Origin: Haladaptatus sp. ZSTT2
GTDB lineage: Archaea; Halobacteriota; Halobacteria; Halobacteriales; Halococcaceae
Direction: 5' to 3'
Length of the DNA stretch: 64,000 nt
Assembly: GCF_037081775.1 (NCBI RefSeq)
Contig: NZ_JBAMHQ010000001.1
Coordinates: forward strand, 2,542,001-2,606,000
The notes beneath the pieces were generated by a model that saw only the letters and a list, made by a program, of their open reading frames with translations, had not been told where the DNA came from and did no database searches. Position 1 is the stretch's first letter. Each line of letters starts with the position of its first letter. This document shows, piece after piece, positions 17,455 to 27,417 of this stretch. Both the position numbers and the translations under genes were made by a program.

Positions 17455-17679
17455 ATGACAGACTTCACAGATGAGGACCTGCGAATTCTCGCGCACCTGC
17501 GAGAGAGCGTCGCCAAGGGAGAACGCTACTTCCGGGCGAAGCACATCGCAGAACAGATTGGGCTTACAGCCAAGCAGGTTGGCGTCCGCCTTCCCCGTCT
17601 TTCTGAGAAGTCAGAGGACATCGAAATCGAAAAATGGGGTCGCGCCCGCTCGACGACGTGGCGCGTGACGCTTGGCTAA
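17455..17679 (+). CDS. Small winged-helix-like protein (DUF7123-like)
   Basis: 74 residues. Helix-turn-helix character is clear: DLRILAHLRESVAKGERYFRAKHIAEQIGLTAKQVGVRLPRLSE, followed by a strand-rich KWGRARSTTWRVTLG wing. The ATG at 17455 is preferred over a TTG two codons upstream. The family is conserved in haloarchaea (number from memory) and may be a small DNA-binding regulator. Confidence 0.7.
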   Translation: MTDFTDEDLRILAHLRESVAKGERYFRAKHIAEQIGLTAKQVGVRLPRLSEKSEDIEIEKWGRARSTTWRVTLG

Positions 17680-17784
17680 TCGGGCACCCGCTTTCTGCAC
17701 CGTCGTTTTACGACACGCCTATTCGGACAGGGCGTACTCCCCAGTCAGCGCCTTTTTTACGTGGCGAGCAAGTAGGAGTGTCGT

Positions 17785-18222
17785 ATGACCGTCCGGGTTT
17801 CAGAAACGTTCGAGTTGCCCGCCACCCCCGCTCGCGTCTGGGAGTTCATCGCAGACCCGGCCAAACGCGCAGAGTACATCAGCGTGGTCGATTCCTACAC
17901 CATCGACAACAAGGAGGGGACGAAAGCCACGTGGCAAATCAGCCTCCCCATTCCGTTTATCAATAAAACCGTTCCCGTGCGCACAGAGGACGTAAAACGC
18001 GAGGAACCGGCGTTCATCAAGTTCGTCGGCAAGTCGTCGGTGATGCACGTTGTTGGCGAACACGAACTCACGGAAACGGAGACTGGCACGAAACTCGCAA
18101 ATCGGTTCGTCGTCGAAGGCAAAGTGCCGGGTGTCGAGCGATTTTTCAAACGCAATCTGAGCAAAGAGCTCTCCAATCTCGAAGCTGCGTTGCTCGCAGA
18201 CCTCCGCGACTCAGCCGAGTAA
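17785..18222 (+). CDS. SRPBCC/CoxG-like lipid-binding-fold protein
   Basis: 145 residues with the START/SRPBCC pattern: VSETFELPATPARVWEFIADPAKRAEYI at the N-terminus, a beta-sheet core (TKATWQISLPIPFINKTVPV) and a long C-terminal helix (GVERFFKRNLSKELSNLEAALLADL). It resembles CoxG-type cyclase/dehydrase-like proteins but is not next to cox genes. The ligand is unknown. Confidence 0.75.
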   Translation: MTVRVSETFELPATPARVWEFIADPAKRAEYISVVDSYTIDNKEGTKATWQISLPIPFINKTVPVRTEDVKREEPAFIKFVGKSSVMHVVGEHELTETETGTKLANRFVVEGKVPGVERFFKRNLSKELSNLEAALLADLRDSAE

Positions 18223-18477
18223 CAACCGGGTCGGCAATGCGCGAATTTATGTGTGGTGAGTGTCTTATCTCAGACACCGGGACGACGCTTTTCTCGTCAG
18301 ACCGGTAACAACGCACCGCCACATCGGACCGTCATGGCCACGGTCCACCGACGCCCGCCGCAGCGTCACCACGGCTCGGTCGCGTGCAGGGCGCACACGC
18401 GACTCAGCCATCATCACTTGTTCACTATCGCTCTCAGCCGTGAGCCACTGCGCCGGAAAAAGCGTTCGTCGTCGCCG

Positions 18478-19275
18478 TCAGGTCGCGCGCTTTTCGATTT
18501 CACCCTTCACGACTCCAGCTTCGAAATCGTGGTCGGGGCGCATGTTGATGAAGTCGAGAAAGTCCTGTGCGGCCAGCAATTCGTCTACGCTGTAACTTTC
18601 GAGTGCGGCGTCTACGGCCGATCCTGCGCCGATGAGCGGTTCGAGCGCCGCAAGCGCGCACGCGAGATCGTACGACCGGGCGTCTGCGAGGCCGGACTCT
18701 TTCACGTTGGTCGCGTCGATGAAGTAGAGCGTGTTGTTGGCGATGAGGACGTTCTCACCGCGGAGGTCGCCGTGGGCGAGGCGGTTGTCGTGCATGGTGG
18801 CGAGCGACTCGAACATCTCCGGCGCGTAGGACAGTGCCTCGCGGCCCGACAGCTCGTTGAGCGTGCGAAATTCGGGGAGATATTCGAGGACGAGCACGCC
18901 GAGGTCTTCGAATTCGAAGGCTTCGACGGGTTCGGGGGCGTTGATGCCGATTTCGCGCAGTTTCTTCGTCGCCTCGAACTCGTGTTCGGCCATGCCGTAG
19001 GCGGTTCCAAAGTGGTCGAAAAAGCCCTCCGTTCCGCTCGTAAACGCACCGATGTTGCGGCCCGTCGTGAGCAGGGCGTGGACGAACGAGTTCTGCTCGG
19101 TGATGATTTTCACGAACCAGCGTTCGTTGATGACACAGGGTGTAGAGAGCCAGTTGTCGGCTTCGAGAAACTCGATGCGAACCTCGTCTTCGTCGTAGCG
19201 CTCGGCGATTGCTCTTGCGACCGACTCTAATCGGTCCCATTCAATCCGTCCGCGGAGGAACCGCCTGAATGCCAT
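18478..19275 (-). CDS. RIO/ABC1-like protein kinase-fold protein
   Basis: 265 residues. Kinase motifs are present in atypical form: a lysine strand RWFVKIIT (Lys56), Glu99 in AEHEFEATKKL, the catalytic loop HGDLRGENVL at 168-175 with Asp170 and Asn175, and IDATN at 186-190 in place of DFG. The short hinge (LVLEYLPEF) and lack of an activation segment match RIO-like or small-molecule kinases. Substrate unknown. The start MAFRRFLRG at 19275 is used; sequence upstream has no kinase character. Confidence 0.75.
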   Translation of the reverse strand: MAFRRFLRGRIEWDRLESVARAIAERYDEDEVRIEFLEADNWLSTPCVINERWFVKIITEQNSFVHALLTTGRNIGAFTSGTEGFFDHFGTAYGMAEHEFEATKKLREIGINAPEPVEAFEFEDLGVLVLEYLPEFRTLNELSGREALSYAPEMFESLATMHDNRLAHGDLRGENVLIANNTLYFIDATNVKESGLADARSYDLACALAALEPLIGAGSAVDAALESYSVDELLAAQDFLDFINMRPDHDFEAGVVKGEIEKRAT

Positions 19276-19399
19276 TTGAAAAATACGGGCGGCCCGGAGA
19301 CATATGTCTTCGCCAGAACGCTTATGCGCCGTATCACCGCGTGGCACAGTCGTTAATGATTGTCGGTGTTTTTATCTTCCGTTGCCCGAATCTTCGGGT

Positions 19400-20542
19400 A
19401 TGGATTTCAGCCTACCTGCAGAACACCGGATGATTCGAGATACCGTCCGGGAGTTCTGTGACGAGGAGATTGTCCCCATTGCACAGGAAATCGAGGACGA
19501 GCACCGCTGTCCGACCGAAGTGTTCTCCGCCCTCGCAGACCTCGACATGATGGGCGTCCCCATCTCCGAGGAGTACGGTGGGCTTGGCGGCGACCAACTC
19601 ATGTACGCGCTCACGACCGAAGAAATCGGGCGCGCCTCCGGCTCTGTCGGGCTCTCCTATGCCGCACACATCTCGCTTGCCTCGAAACCTATCGAGATGT
19701 TCGGTACCGACGCACAGAAAGAGCGCTGGCTTCGCCCGCTCGCAGAGGGCGAGTACCTCGGGTCGTGGGCGCTCACCGAACCGGGCAGCGGCAGTGACGC
19801 CTCAAACATGGACACCACCGCCGTGAAAGACGGCGACGAGTGGGTCATCAACGGCACGAAGCAGTTCATCACGAACGCGAGCGAGGCCGGTTCGGTGCTC
19901 GTAAAGGCAGTCACAGACCCCGACGCCGGGTACGACGGCATCTCGACGTTCATCGTCGACCCGCGCAACGACGACGGTTTCGAAGTCACGACCATCTGGG
20001 ACAAGATGGGCTTGAACGCCTCCCCGACCTGCGAGATTCAGTTCAACGACGTCCGTGTCTCTGAAGACCGCCTCCTTGGCGAGGTTGGTGAAGGCTGGAA
20101 ACAGACGATGAAGACGCTGAACGGCGGGCGCATCTCGATTGCCGCCCTCTCCGTTGGCATCGCACAGGGCTCTTACGAAGCCGCCCACAAGTACTCGAAA
20201 GAACGCGAACAGTTCGGCCAGCCGATTTCGAAGTTCGACGCCATCCGCGACAAAATCGTCTCGATGGACCGCAAAATCGAACGCGCACGCCTCCTGACCC
20301 ACAAGTCGGCGTGGCAGTACGACCAGGGCATGGACGTGACCAAGTCTTCGGCGCTCGCCAAACTCGACGCGAGTGAGGTCGCCCGCGAGGTCTCAGAGGA
20401 CGCCGTGCAGGTGCTCGGCGGCTACGGCTACACCACGGACTTCGCCCCACAGCGGATGTACCGCGACGCAAAGCTCATGGAAATCGGGGAAGGTACCTCA
20501 GAAATTCAGCACCTCGTCATCGGCCGCGAACTCGGGCTGTAA
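19400..20542 (+). CDS. Acyl-CoA dehydrogenase
   Basis: 380 residues, FAD-dependent alpha,beta-dehydrogenation of acyl-CoA. Signature segments are GSWALTEPGSGSDASNM and QVLGGYGYTTDFAPQRMYRDAKLMEIGEGTSEIQHLVIGREL; the latter carries the FAD-binding GGYGY and the catalytic Glu of IGEGTSEI. The length is typical. No electron-transfer flavoprotein genes are adjacent. Confidence 0.93.
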   Translation: MDFSLPAEHRMIRDTVREFCDEEIVPIAQEIEDEHRCPTEVFSALADLDMMGVPISEEYGGLGGDQLMYALTTEEIGRASGSVGLSYAAHISLASKPIEMFGTDAQKERWLRPLAEGEYLGSWALTEPGSGSDASNMDTTAVKDGDEWVINGTKQFITNASEAGSVLVKAVTDPDAGYDGISTFIVDPRNDDGFEVTTIWDKMGLNASPTCEIQFNDVRVSEDRLLGEVGEGWKQTMKTLNGGRISIAALSVGIAQGSYEAAHKYSKEREQFGQPISKFDAIRDKIVSMDRKIERARLLTHKSAWQYDQGMDVTKSSALAKLDASEVAREVSEDAVQVLGGYGYTTDFAPQRMYRDAKLMEIGEGTSEIQHLVIGRELGL

Positions 20543-20611
20543 GGCGACACACCGAGCGGTCACTAACCAGATTTTTCAGAATTGTCGGAAAACGAGCGGG
20601 CGCGAGCGGTT

Positions 20612-21868
20612 TTACGGGAAGGTGCCGCCTTCTTCGAACGCCTTGACGACGCGCTGGATAGCGACGACGTAGGCTGCCGTGCGGAAGCTTGGCAGGCCGT
20701 GGGTTTCGTAGGCGTCCACGAGGCCGTTGAACGCGTTGACGATGACCGTCTCGAGTTCGTCGTTGACGCGCTCTTCAGACCAGTAGAAGCGCTGGCGGTT
20801 CTGTACCCATTCGAAGTAACTGACCGTCACGCCGCCGGCGTTTGCGAGGATGTCGGGGAAGACGTACACGTCGCTCTCGGTGAGCACTTCGTCGGCCTCG
20901 GGGGTGAGTGGGCCGTTTGCGGCTTCCACGATGACGTCTGCGCGAACCTGCTTTGCGAGGTCGCCGTCGATGGCGTTTTCGAGCGCTGCGGGGACGAGCA
21001 GGTCCACGTCGAGGGTGAGGAGGTCTTCGTTCGTCAGCTCCTCGGTGGCTTCGGCGTAGCCCGTGACCGAGCCGGTGTCGTTTTTGAACTCCTTGACCGC
21101 GCGGGCGTCTAAGCCGTCTGGGTTGTAAACGGCACCCGACGAGTCGCTCACGGCGACGATGTTCGCGCCGAGGTCTTCGATGAGGTAGGCGGCGATGGAG
21201 CCGGCGTTCCCGTAGCCTTGGACGGCCACGCTCGCGCCTTCCATGTCTTTGTCGAGATAGTCGAATGCCTCGCGGGCGGTGAGCATCGTCGAACGGCCGG
21301 TCGCCTCGACGCGGCCTTCACTGCCGCCACTTTCTAAAGCTTTCCCCGTCACGACGCCGGGTGCGGTCGTGTTTTCGAGGGTCTCGTAGGTGTCTTTAAT
21401 CCAGTTCATCTCGCGCTGGCCGGTGTTCACGTCGGGCGCGGGGATGTCGCGGTCTTCACCGATAATCGGTCGCAGTTCCTTTGCGAACGACCGCGTGATG
21501 CGTTCGAGTTCGCCTTCCGAGTGGTCTTTGGGGTTGATGACGATGCCACCCTTGCCGCCACCGTACGGGATGTCCACGACGGCGCACTTGTACACCATCC
21601 ACCCTGAGAGTGCTTTGACTTCGTCGCGGGTGACACCCGGGTGATAGCGAATCCCGCCTTTGTACGGGCCGCGGTCGCCGTTGAACTGCGAGCGGAAGGC
21701 TTTGAACACGCCAATCGTTCCGTCGTCCATCTTCACGCTTAGATTCGTTTCGAGCACGCGCTGGGGATGTTTGAGCCGCTCTAAAACATCCGATCGAACG
21801 TCGAGGAACTGAGACGCGTTGTCGATTTGTCGCTGTAGGCTTTCGAATGGGTTCGCCTCTTCAGACAT
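20612..21868 (-). CDS. gdh: Glutamate dehydrogenase (Glu/Leu/Phe/Val family)
   Basis: 418 residues. Catalyses reversible oxidative deamination of glutamate. The substrate-binding region includes [11 protein letters not shown] and the catalytic-lysine loop [13 protein letters not shown] (Lys106), and the Rossmann motif [16 protein letters not shown] is intact. Four residues past Lys94 the Cys-Ala-Val-Val-Asp segment is typical for GDH. It is followed downstream by a CitE-like CoA lyase transcribed in the same direction but lying upstream of it, so a shared role in glutamate-based C5 metabolism is possible. Confidence 0.93.
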   Translation of the reverse strand: MSEEANPFESLQRQIDNASQFLDVRSDVLERLKHPQRVLETNLSVKMDDGTIGVFKAFRSQFNGDRGPYKGGIRYHPGVTRDEVKALSGWMVYKCAVVDIPYGGGKGGIVINPKDHSEGELERITRSFAKELRPIIGEDRDIPAPDVNTGQREMNWIKDTYETLENTTAPGVVTGKALESGGSEGRVEATGRSTMLTAREAFDYLDKDMEGASVAVQGYGNAGSIAAYLIEDLGANIVAVSDSSGAVYNPDGLDARAVKEFKNDTGSVTGYAEATEELTNEDLLTLDVDLLVPAALENAIDGDLAKQVRADVIVEAANGPLTPEADEVLTESDVYVFPDILANAGGVTVSYFEWVQNRQRFYWSEERVNDELETVIVNAFNGLVDAYETHGLPSFRTAAYVVAIQRVVKAFEEGGTFP

Positions 21869-21933
21869 ACCCTGTAAAAATGGGACACGATACGGTTAAA
21901 CGTACCGGCAATTTTTCGTATGAAGGGTCTTCC

Positions 21934-22785
21934 CTATAGCAAGTTTGCAGCCCGTGCTCGCGCGACGATTCGCTCTGCTTGGGCGATGAGCGGGGCATCT
22001 ATCATCTCGTCGTTGACACGGAACACACCGCGACCCTCCGCCTCGGCCTCATCGCGTGCGGCAAGGACGGCACGCGCCCACTCGACTTGGTCGGGCTCGG
22101 GCGTGAACGCGTCATTGATGACCGACACCTGTGCTGGGTGAATCGCCATCTTGCCGTCGTAGCCGAGTTCGATGGCGAACGCTGTCTCGTCTGCGAGACC
22201 GTCTGTGTCACGAATCGCGGTGTAGACGGTGTCGATGACATCGACACCCGCCGCGCTCGCCGCGAGAACGACGTGTTCGCGCGCGTAGAGCACTTCCGTC
22301 CCGTCCTCGGTGCGGGTCGCGCCGATGTCTGCGGCGAGGTCTTCTGCGCCGAATACGAGCGCGGCTGTCGCCTCCGCATTCGCAATCTCGACGGCGTTCA
22401 ACACGCCCGCCGCGGATTCGACCAGCGAGAACGCGGGCAGGTCGAAGCCACGTTCTGCAAGCAGGGTCTGAAGTGCGTCTACGTCGGCCGCACCCGTCGC
22501 TTTCGGAAGCATGATGGCGTCGATGCGCGGGTCGCCAGCGAGAACGCCATCGAGGTCGGTGTCCGTGACGGTACCAATCGGGTTCACGCGAACACAGACC
22601 TCGCAGTCGGGGTCGAACGACGAGTCTGTGAGCACTTCGTTTACCGCCTCGCGTGCGGCTTGTTTGCGTTCTGGGGCCACGGCGTCTTCGAGGTCGAAAA
22701 TCACTACATCCGCGCCGACACCGGGCGCTTTCTGCATCATCTCCGGGCGGTCGCCGGGGGAGAACAGGAGGCTTCGTCGTGCCAT
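21934..22785 (-). CDS. HpcH/HpaI-type CoA ester lyase (CitE / beta-methylmalyl-CoA lyase-like)
   Basis: 283 residues. The N-terminus MARRSLLFSPGDRPEMM, the VIFDLEDAVAPERKQAAR acidic metal-binding motif, VRVNPIGT and FSLVESAAGVLNAVEIA are the conserved elements of the CitE-like TIM-barrel family. In haloarchaea a homologue cleaves malyl- or beta-methylmalyl-CoA in the methylaspartate cycle. It is divergent from a MaoC hydratase gene 87 bases away. Confidence 0.85.
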   Translation of the reverse strand: MARRSLLFSPGDRPEMMQKAPGVGADVVIFDLEDAVAPERKQAAREAVNEVLTDSSFDPDCEVCVRVNPIGTVTDTDLDGVLAGDPRIDAIMLPKATGAADVDALQTLLAERGFDLPAFSLVESAAGVLNAVEIANAEATAALVFGAEDLAADIGATRTEDGTEVLYAREHVVLAASAAGVDVIDTVYTAIRDTDGLADETAFAIELGYDGKMAIHPAQVSVINDAFTPEPDQVEWARAVLAARDEAEAEGRGVFRVNDEMIDAPLIAQAERIVARARAANLL

Positions 22786-22872
22786 ATTCAACCCTCTCGC
22801 GGAGACGGTTTGAACGTACCTCTCTTCGGCCAATCGGCGGGATTTTTCACCTCACTTCGCGCATGTGCGGAT

Positions 22873-23325
22873 ATGACCGGCCGATACTACGAAGAGTTCG
22901 AGGTTGGCGAAACCGTCGAGCACGCCGTTCGTCGCACCATCTCAGAGAGCGACAACCAGACGTTCTGTGACATGACGATGAACCAACAGCCACTCCACCT
23001 CGACGCGGAGTTTGCAAAGGACACGCAGTTTGGTCAACGGCTCGTAAACGGTCTCTACACGATGAGTCTCGCGGTGGGTCTCACCATCCCCGACATGACC
23101 GACGGCACCATCGTCGCAAATCTCTCGTACGACAACGTCAGCCACCCGAACCCCGTCTTCCACGGCGATACGATTCGCGTCCAGTCGACGGTAACAGAAA
23201 AGCGCGAGACCTCAGACGGCGAACGCGGTGTCGTCACCATGCACGTCGAAGTGTTCAATCAGGACGACGAACTGGTCTGTGAGTTCGACCGAACCACGCT
23301 GTCGCTCAAAAAGCCAGCCGAATAA
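22873..23325 (+). CDS. MaoC-family hot-dog dehydratase/hydratase
   Basis: 150 residues, single hot-dog domain: YYEEFEVGETVEHAVRRTISESDNQTFCDMT, then NQQPLHLDAEFA (hydratase-2 motif with Asp and His) and GLYTMSLAVGL, and VFHGDTIRVQSTV. The hydratase 2 active-site pattern (D-x4-H-x3-A) is recognisable as N-x4-H-x-D, so chemistry could differ. Probable role is hydration or dehydration of an enoyl- or mesaconyl-type CoA ester, by family and by its CoA-lyase neighbour. Confidence 0.85.
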   Translation: MTGRYYEEFEVGETVEHAVRRTISESDNQTFCDMTMNQQPLHLDAEFAKDTQFGQRLVNGLYTMSLAVGLTIPDMTDGTIVANLSYDNVSHPNPVFHGDTIRVQSTVTEKRETSDGERGVVTMHVEVFNQDDELVCEFDRTTLSLKKPAE

Positions 23326-23721
23326 CTAGATAACGAGGAACACGAGCACCGTATTGATACACACCGCGATAATCGACGGTGTGGCAAGCCCGAGCGGAAT
23401 AATTGGGGCGTAGTGGTGTGGGGTGAGCGCCCAACACACCACTCCGATTCCGAGGGCCAGACATTTGAGTAAGCCAAGTCCCGCGTAACCAAACGCCGAG
23501 ATTGCGCGGACAGCAATGGGGTTCAGCTCCGTCAATCCGAGTTCGAGACCGTACATCGTGAGCAATACGTCGGCAGCCATGGCACTCACCACGATGAACC
23601 ACAGTTTGTACTGGAGCGGGCCAAGGACGTGGGTAATCCAACCGTCGGACTCATCGGGGGGTGTCGATGAAACGTCAGCGCGCGTCTGTCGAAGACGACG
23701 AGACTCATCAGTATGGGACAT
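23326..23721 (-). CDS. DUF5658-like integral membrane protein
   Basis: 131 residues. After a polar 45-residue N-terminus come about three to four hydrophobic helices. The VSAMAADVLLTMYGLELGLTELNPIAVR segment matches the DUF5658 pattern (D-x-L-T, then E-x-N-P). Function unknown. It is immediately convergent with the MaoC gene (stop next to stop). Confidence 0.75.
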   Translation of the reverse strand: MSHTDESRRLRQTRADVSSTPPDESDGWITHVLGPLQYKLWFIVVSAMAADVLLTMYGLELGLTELNPIAVRAISAFGYAGLGLLKCLALGIGVVCWALTPHHYAPIIPLGLATPSIIAVCINTVLVFLVI

Positions 23722-23929
23722 TGTAGATACTCTTGGGGTGCTCCGTGGGGAGAGCCGGTGTGCAACTCACACACAGACCGCGATGGGGCGTTTTACAGCA
23801 CCACAACGGCAAAAACAGGTAAGCAGACTGACCGCATAGTTACATGTCGCTTACAACAGCGCCTCGCTGCTAGCACTGACATAACGTTCTCCCAACCCAG
23901 AGTGTTCGAAAAACCGGACGCTCTGCCGA

Positions 23930-25648
23930 TTAGAGAATCGTGCCGTGTTTCTTGCTCGGCAGGTCTTTTTCGACGTCTTCGTAGAAGTTGAATCGGTTGA
24001 TAAGTTCCTGTCGAAGCGTGCTCGGTGGCACGATTTCGTCCACGACGACTTCGCTTGCCATGCGGTGGATGTCGATGTCGTGGCGGTACTCCTCGCGGAG
24101 TTCTTCGGTGCGTTTTGCGCGCTCTTCGGGGTCTTCGATGGCGTCCAAATGGTTGCGATAGACGGCGTTAATCGCAGCTTCCGGCCCCATAATCCCGATT
24201 TCGCCGGTTGGCAGCCCGATGACGCCCTCCGGGTCGTAGGCGGGCCCGGACATGGCATAAATGCCTGCACCGTACGCTTTGCGGATGACGACCGATTGCT
24301 TTGGTACCGTCGCAGACGACGTGGCGTAAATCATCTTCTTGCCCTGCTCTAAGATGCCCTCTTTCTCGACTTGCGACCCGGCCATGAAGCCCGGCGTGTC
24401 ACAGAGGTAGAGCAGGGGCACGTCGAAGGCGTCGCACTTCCAGACGAACTCTGCGGCCTTCTCTGCGGCCTTCGGGAAGATTGCGCCCGCGCGGTGGGCG
24501 GGCTGGTTTGCGATGATGCCGACCGGTCGTCCGTCGAGGCGGGCGAACGCCGTGATAATCTCCTTGCCGTACTCGGCTTGCAGTTCGAAAAAGGAGTCGC
24601 GGTCGACGATGCGTTCGATGAGGTCGACCATGTCGTAGCCGCGATTCGGTTCGCGGGGAATCATGCCGTCGATGCCCTCTGGCGATTTCGCCGGTGGCTT
24701 TGGCTCTGCTCGTGGCGGTTTTTCGTCTGCGTTGTTCGGCAGATACGAGATGAGTTTCGCCCCGAGTTCGCGGGCGTGTTCCTCGTCGCGGGCGACGAGG
24801 TCGGCACTGCCGGTGTGTTTTGCATGAACCATCGGGCCGCCAAGGTCTTCCATCGAGATGTCCTCGCCGGTGACCATCTGCACCATGCGGGGGGAGGCAA
24901 TCGCCATCGCGCTCATCTTCTCGACCATGATGGTGAAATCGGCGAACACCGGGGTGTAGGCCGCCCCCGCGATACACGGCCCGTAGAGCACGCAAATCTG
25001 AGGCACGCGCCCCGACAGCATCGAGTGGTTGTAGTAGTACTTGCCAATGCCTTCGCGGTTGGCGAAGAAGCCGGTCTGCTGGTCGATACGCCCGCCGGAG
25101 GAGTCCATCAGATAGAGGACGGGTTTCCCGCTTTTGAGCGCCCGCTGCTGCATCCGGAGGAACTTCTCAACCCCGTGACGCGCCATCGAACCCGCTTTGA
25201 CGGTGAAGTCGTTCGCCATGAAGTGTACCTCGCGCCCTTCGAACTCCGCCGCGCCCGTGATGAGGCCGTCTGCGGGGAGTTTGTCCTCGGCGTCGAACTG
25301 GGCGAACTTCCCATCCTCGAACAGCAGTCCGTCGTCGAACCAGAGCTTCATCCGGTCGCGGACGAACAGTTTACCCTGGTCGGGGAGGCGTTGTTTGTAC
25401 TTCTCCGGGCCGCCGAGGTCGATTTCCTCGATTTCCGCCCAGAGCTGCTCCTCGCGCTCGGTCGGCCCGAAGTCATCGACTTCCGGCTCCGGTTCTGGCT
25501 CCGGCAGGTCACTCCCGTCCGCGGTTGCGGCGGGTTCGTCCGCTCCGTGCACGTACACCTCAACCTCGTTTCGGAAGTTTTGGGCGAGGGCTTCCGCGAT
25601 GGCTGCGGCTTCCTCCTCGTTTGCACCCTTTGCGATGGTGACTTTCAT
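23930..25648 (-). CDS. pccB: Acyl-CoA carboxylase carboxyltransferase (beta) subunit with an extra N-terminal domain
   Basis: 572 residues. The beta chain transfers CO2 from carboxybiotin to acetyl- or propionyl-CoA. Both crotonase-like halves are present, with the oxyanion-hole glycines in GPCIAGAAYTPVF and RKAYGAGIYAMSG. The first 45 residues (VTIAKGANEEEAAAIAEALAQ, then EVEVYVHG) resemble the small epsilon/PccX-type accessory subunit of actinobacterial and haloarchaeal carboxylases. An acidic Pro/Glu linker (PEPEPEPEVDD) joins it to the main domain. The biotin/carboxylase alpha subunit is not in this window. Confidence 0.9.
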   Translation of the reverse strand: MKVTIAKGANEEEAAAIAEALAQNFRNEVEVYVHGADEPAATADGSDLPEPEPEPEVDDFGPTEREEQLWAEIEEIDLGGPEKYKQRLPDQGKLFVRDRMKLWFDDGLLFEDGKFAQFDAEDKLPADGLITGAAEFEGREVHFMANDFTVKAGSMARHGVEKFLRMQQRALKSGKPVLYLMDSSGGRIDQQTGFFANREGIGKYYYNHSMLSGRVPQICVLYGPCIAGAAYTPVFADFTIMVEKMSAMAIASPRMVQMVTGEDISMEDLGGPMVHAKHTGSADLVARDEEHARELGAKLISYLPNNADEKPPRAEPKPPAKSPEGIDGMIPREPNRGYDMVDLIERIVDRDSFFELQAEYGKEIITAFARLDGRPVGIIANQPAHRAGAIFPKAAEKAAEFVWKCDAFDVPLLYLCDTPGFMAGSQVEKEGILEQGKKMIYATSSATVPKQSVVIRKAYGAGIYAMSGPAYDPEGVIGLPTGEIGIMGPEAAINAVYRNHLDAIEDPEERAKRTEELREEYRHDIDIHRMASEVVVDEIVPPSTLRQELINRFNFYEDVEKDLPSKKHGTIL

Positions 25649-25713
25649 GAAAAACCAGAGGTGGTAGGGGATTGAAACCGTTTCCCTTGAAAATTGATGA
25701 GGGTTATTCGGCC

Positions 25714-26562
25714 TCAGTCTGCGAGTGCGGCTTCGAGCCGGTCGATGAGGCGAGAATTGCCAACGTGAACCGGAACTCGCTGGTGGAGGCCGGTCGCTTC
25801 AACCGAGAGCAGTGACCCGGTTCCATCGGAGGAACGGCCACCTGCGGCCTCCACGATGTAGGCGATCGGGTTCCCCTCGAACTGGAGGCGGAGTTTGCCC
25901 TCCGGGCGCGACTGAAGGCCGGGGTAGGCGAAGATGCCACCGTAGGTGAGCACCTGATTCACGTCGCCTATCATCGCCCCGCCGTAGCGCAGCTTCAACT
26001 CCTGTTCTATCTCGCGGGCGAACTCGGTGAACGCGGGCGTCCACTCGGGGACGCGCCCGCCAAAGCCGTAGGTGACCGGCTCTGGGGGGAGCGTGATGTC
26101 CTCGCGGACGGCGCGCTTGTCGCCGTCTTCGATGACGTACTCGGTCACACTGTCGCCCTCGGCCACAATCATCGTCGTGATGGGGCCAAACAGGACGTAG
26201 GCGGCGGCGACGAGGTCGTGTCCACTCGCGGGGAGCGGGGCGTCGTAGACGCCGAGAATCGTCCCCATCGTGTTGTTGGACTTGAGATTCGACGACCCAT
26301 CGAGGGGATCACACGCGAGATGATACCCATCTGCGTCAGGGTTTCCGTCGATATCGTCGCGTTCTTCCGAGGCGTAGGTCGCAACACCGTCGAGTGCGAG
26401 CAGGCGCTCACTGAGGAGGTCGTCCGCGTAGAGGTCAGCGGCGAGTTGCGCCTCTCCGGACGGATTCTCCTCGGCTTCGTAGGTGCGCCGCCCGGTCAGC
26501 CCCGCACGGATGTCGGGGGCCGTCGCGGCGACGGTGTCGATGATGCGAGTGAGTGTGCTCAT
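25714..26562 (-). CDS. fbp: Class I fructose-1,6-bisphosphatase
   Basis: 282 residues. The metal-binding motif [19 protein letters not shown] and the [10 protein letters not shown] acidic site are intact, as is the C-terminal [18 protein letters not shown] substrate loop. This is the gluconeogenic dephosphorylation of FBP to F6P. Its start overlaps the stop of the upstream aldolase gene by 4 bases, forming a two-gene gluconeogenic operon. Confidence 0.93.
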   Translation of the reverse strand: MSTLTRIIDTVAATAPDIRAGLTGRRTYEAEENPSGEAQLAADLYADDLLSERLLALDGVATYASEERDDIDGNPDADGYHLACDPLDGSSNLKSNNTMGTILGVYDAPLPASGHDLVAAAYVLFGPITTMIVAEGDSVTEYVIEDGDKRAVREDITLPPEPVTYGFGGRVPEWTPAFTEFAREIEQELKLRYGGAMIGDVNQVLTYGGIFAYPGLQSRPEGKLRLQFEGNPIAYIVEAAGGRSSDGTGSLLSVEATGLHQRVPVHVGNSRLIDRLEAALAD

Positions 26563-27344
26563 TCGAGGGCGGCTTCGACGGATTTGCCGTTGAAGATGAG
26601 CTCTTCGAGCGCATCGAGGATGTGCTCTGGCTCCTCACGCTGCCAAACGTTGCGGCCCACGGCGAGGCCCTTCGCACCGGCGTTCATCGCGGAGTTGACC
26701 GTCGAGAGGAACTCCTCGTCGGAGGTCTTCGACCCGCCGCTCATGACGACTTTCGTCGCGCCTGCGGCCTTGACGGCGAGTTCCATGGCGTCCTGACTGC
26801 CGGGGTACTTGACCTTCGCAATGTCCGCGCCGATTTCGTGGGCGATGCGGGTCGCGTAGGCGATAGTGTTCGGGGAGGTGTCGTTTTTCAGTCCCTGACC
26901 GCGTGGGTACGACCACATGACGACGGGGAGGTCGTACTCGCGGGCTTTCTCTTGGACGTCGCGGAACTCTTCGAACATCTCGACTTCGTGGTTCGAGCCG
27001 CTGTAGACGGTGAAGCCTACGGCGTCTGCGCCAATCTCTGCGGCGTAGTCCACAGAGCAGTTGACCGGCGAGTCTGGCTCGCCCATCCAGAGATTCGAGG
27101 TGCCGTTCATCTTGACGAGGAGGTTCACGTCGTCCTCGTAAGAGGGGTAGTACGCTTCTGCGAGCCCTTTCTGGACGGCAAAGGCACTCACTGCGTCGTG
27201 CGTTGCGATGTCGAACACCGTCTCGGGGTCCATCCGCTCTGGGACATCGGTGAAGTCCACCGGACCGTGTTCGAGACCGTGGTCGTACGCGAGAATGAGT
27301 GACTTTCCATCCCGGATAATTGGGGAGTCGTCAACCGGAATCAT
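26559..27344 (-). CDS. fba: Class I fructose-bisphosphate aldolase (archaeal DhnA type)
   Basis: 261 residues. A TIM barrel opening [13 protein letters not shown]; the probable Schiff-base lysine is in IAKVKYPGS and the phosphate site in [15 protein letters not shown] and [13 protein letters not shown]. This family is the archaeal class I FBP aldolase. It is the first gene of the operon with fbp, so both enzymes that interconvert triose phosphates and F6P are co-expressed. Confidence 0.92.
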   Translation of the reverse strand: MIPVDDSPIIRDGKSLILAYDHGLEHGPVDFTDVPERMDPETVFDIATHDAVSAFAVQKGLAEAYYPSYEDDVNLLVKMNGTSNLWMGEPDSPVNCSVDYAAEIGADAVGFTVYSGSNHEVEMFEEFRDVQEKAREYDLPVVMWSYPRGQGLKNDTSPNTIAYATRIAHEIGADIAKVKYPGSQDAMELAVKAAGATKVVMSGGSKTSDEEFLSTVNSAMNAGAKGLAVGRNVWQREEPEHILDALEELIFNGKSVEAALE

Positions 27345-27417
27345 ACGCCTAAAACTGGGGTGACTTTGCTTAATAGTCTATTGGGTCGGATTGTGCTGTA
27401 TGCCCACGTATCCCACC

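Noticed and set aside
18253-19230. A 325-residue rightward frame
   Set aside because: Mostly antisense to the kinase-fold gene; the first part runs through non-coding sequence with no start signal.
24371-25675. A 434-residue rightward frame across the carboxylase gene
   Set aside because: Antisense shadow of the carboxyltransferase gene; composition is Arg/Val/Glu repeats typical of reverse frames.
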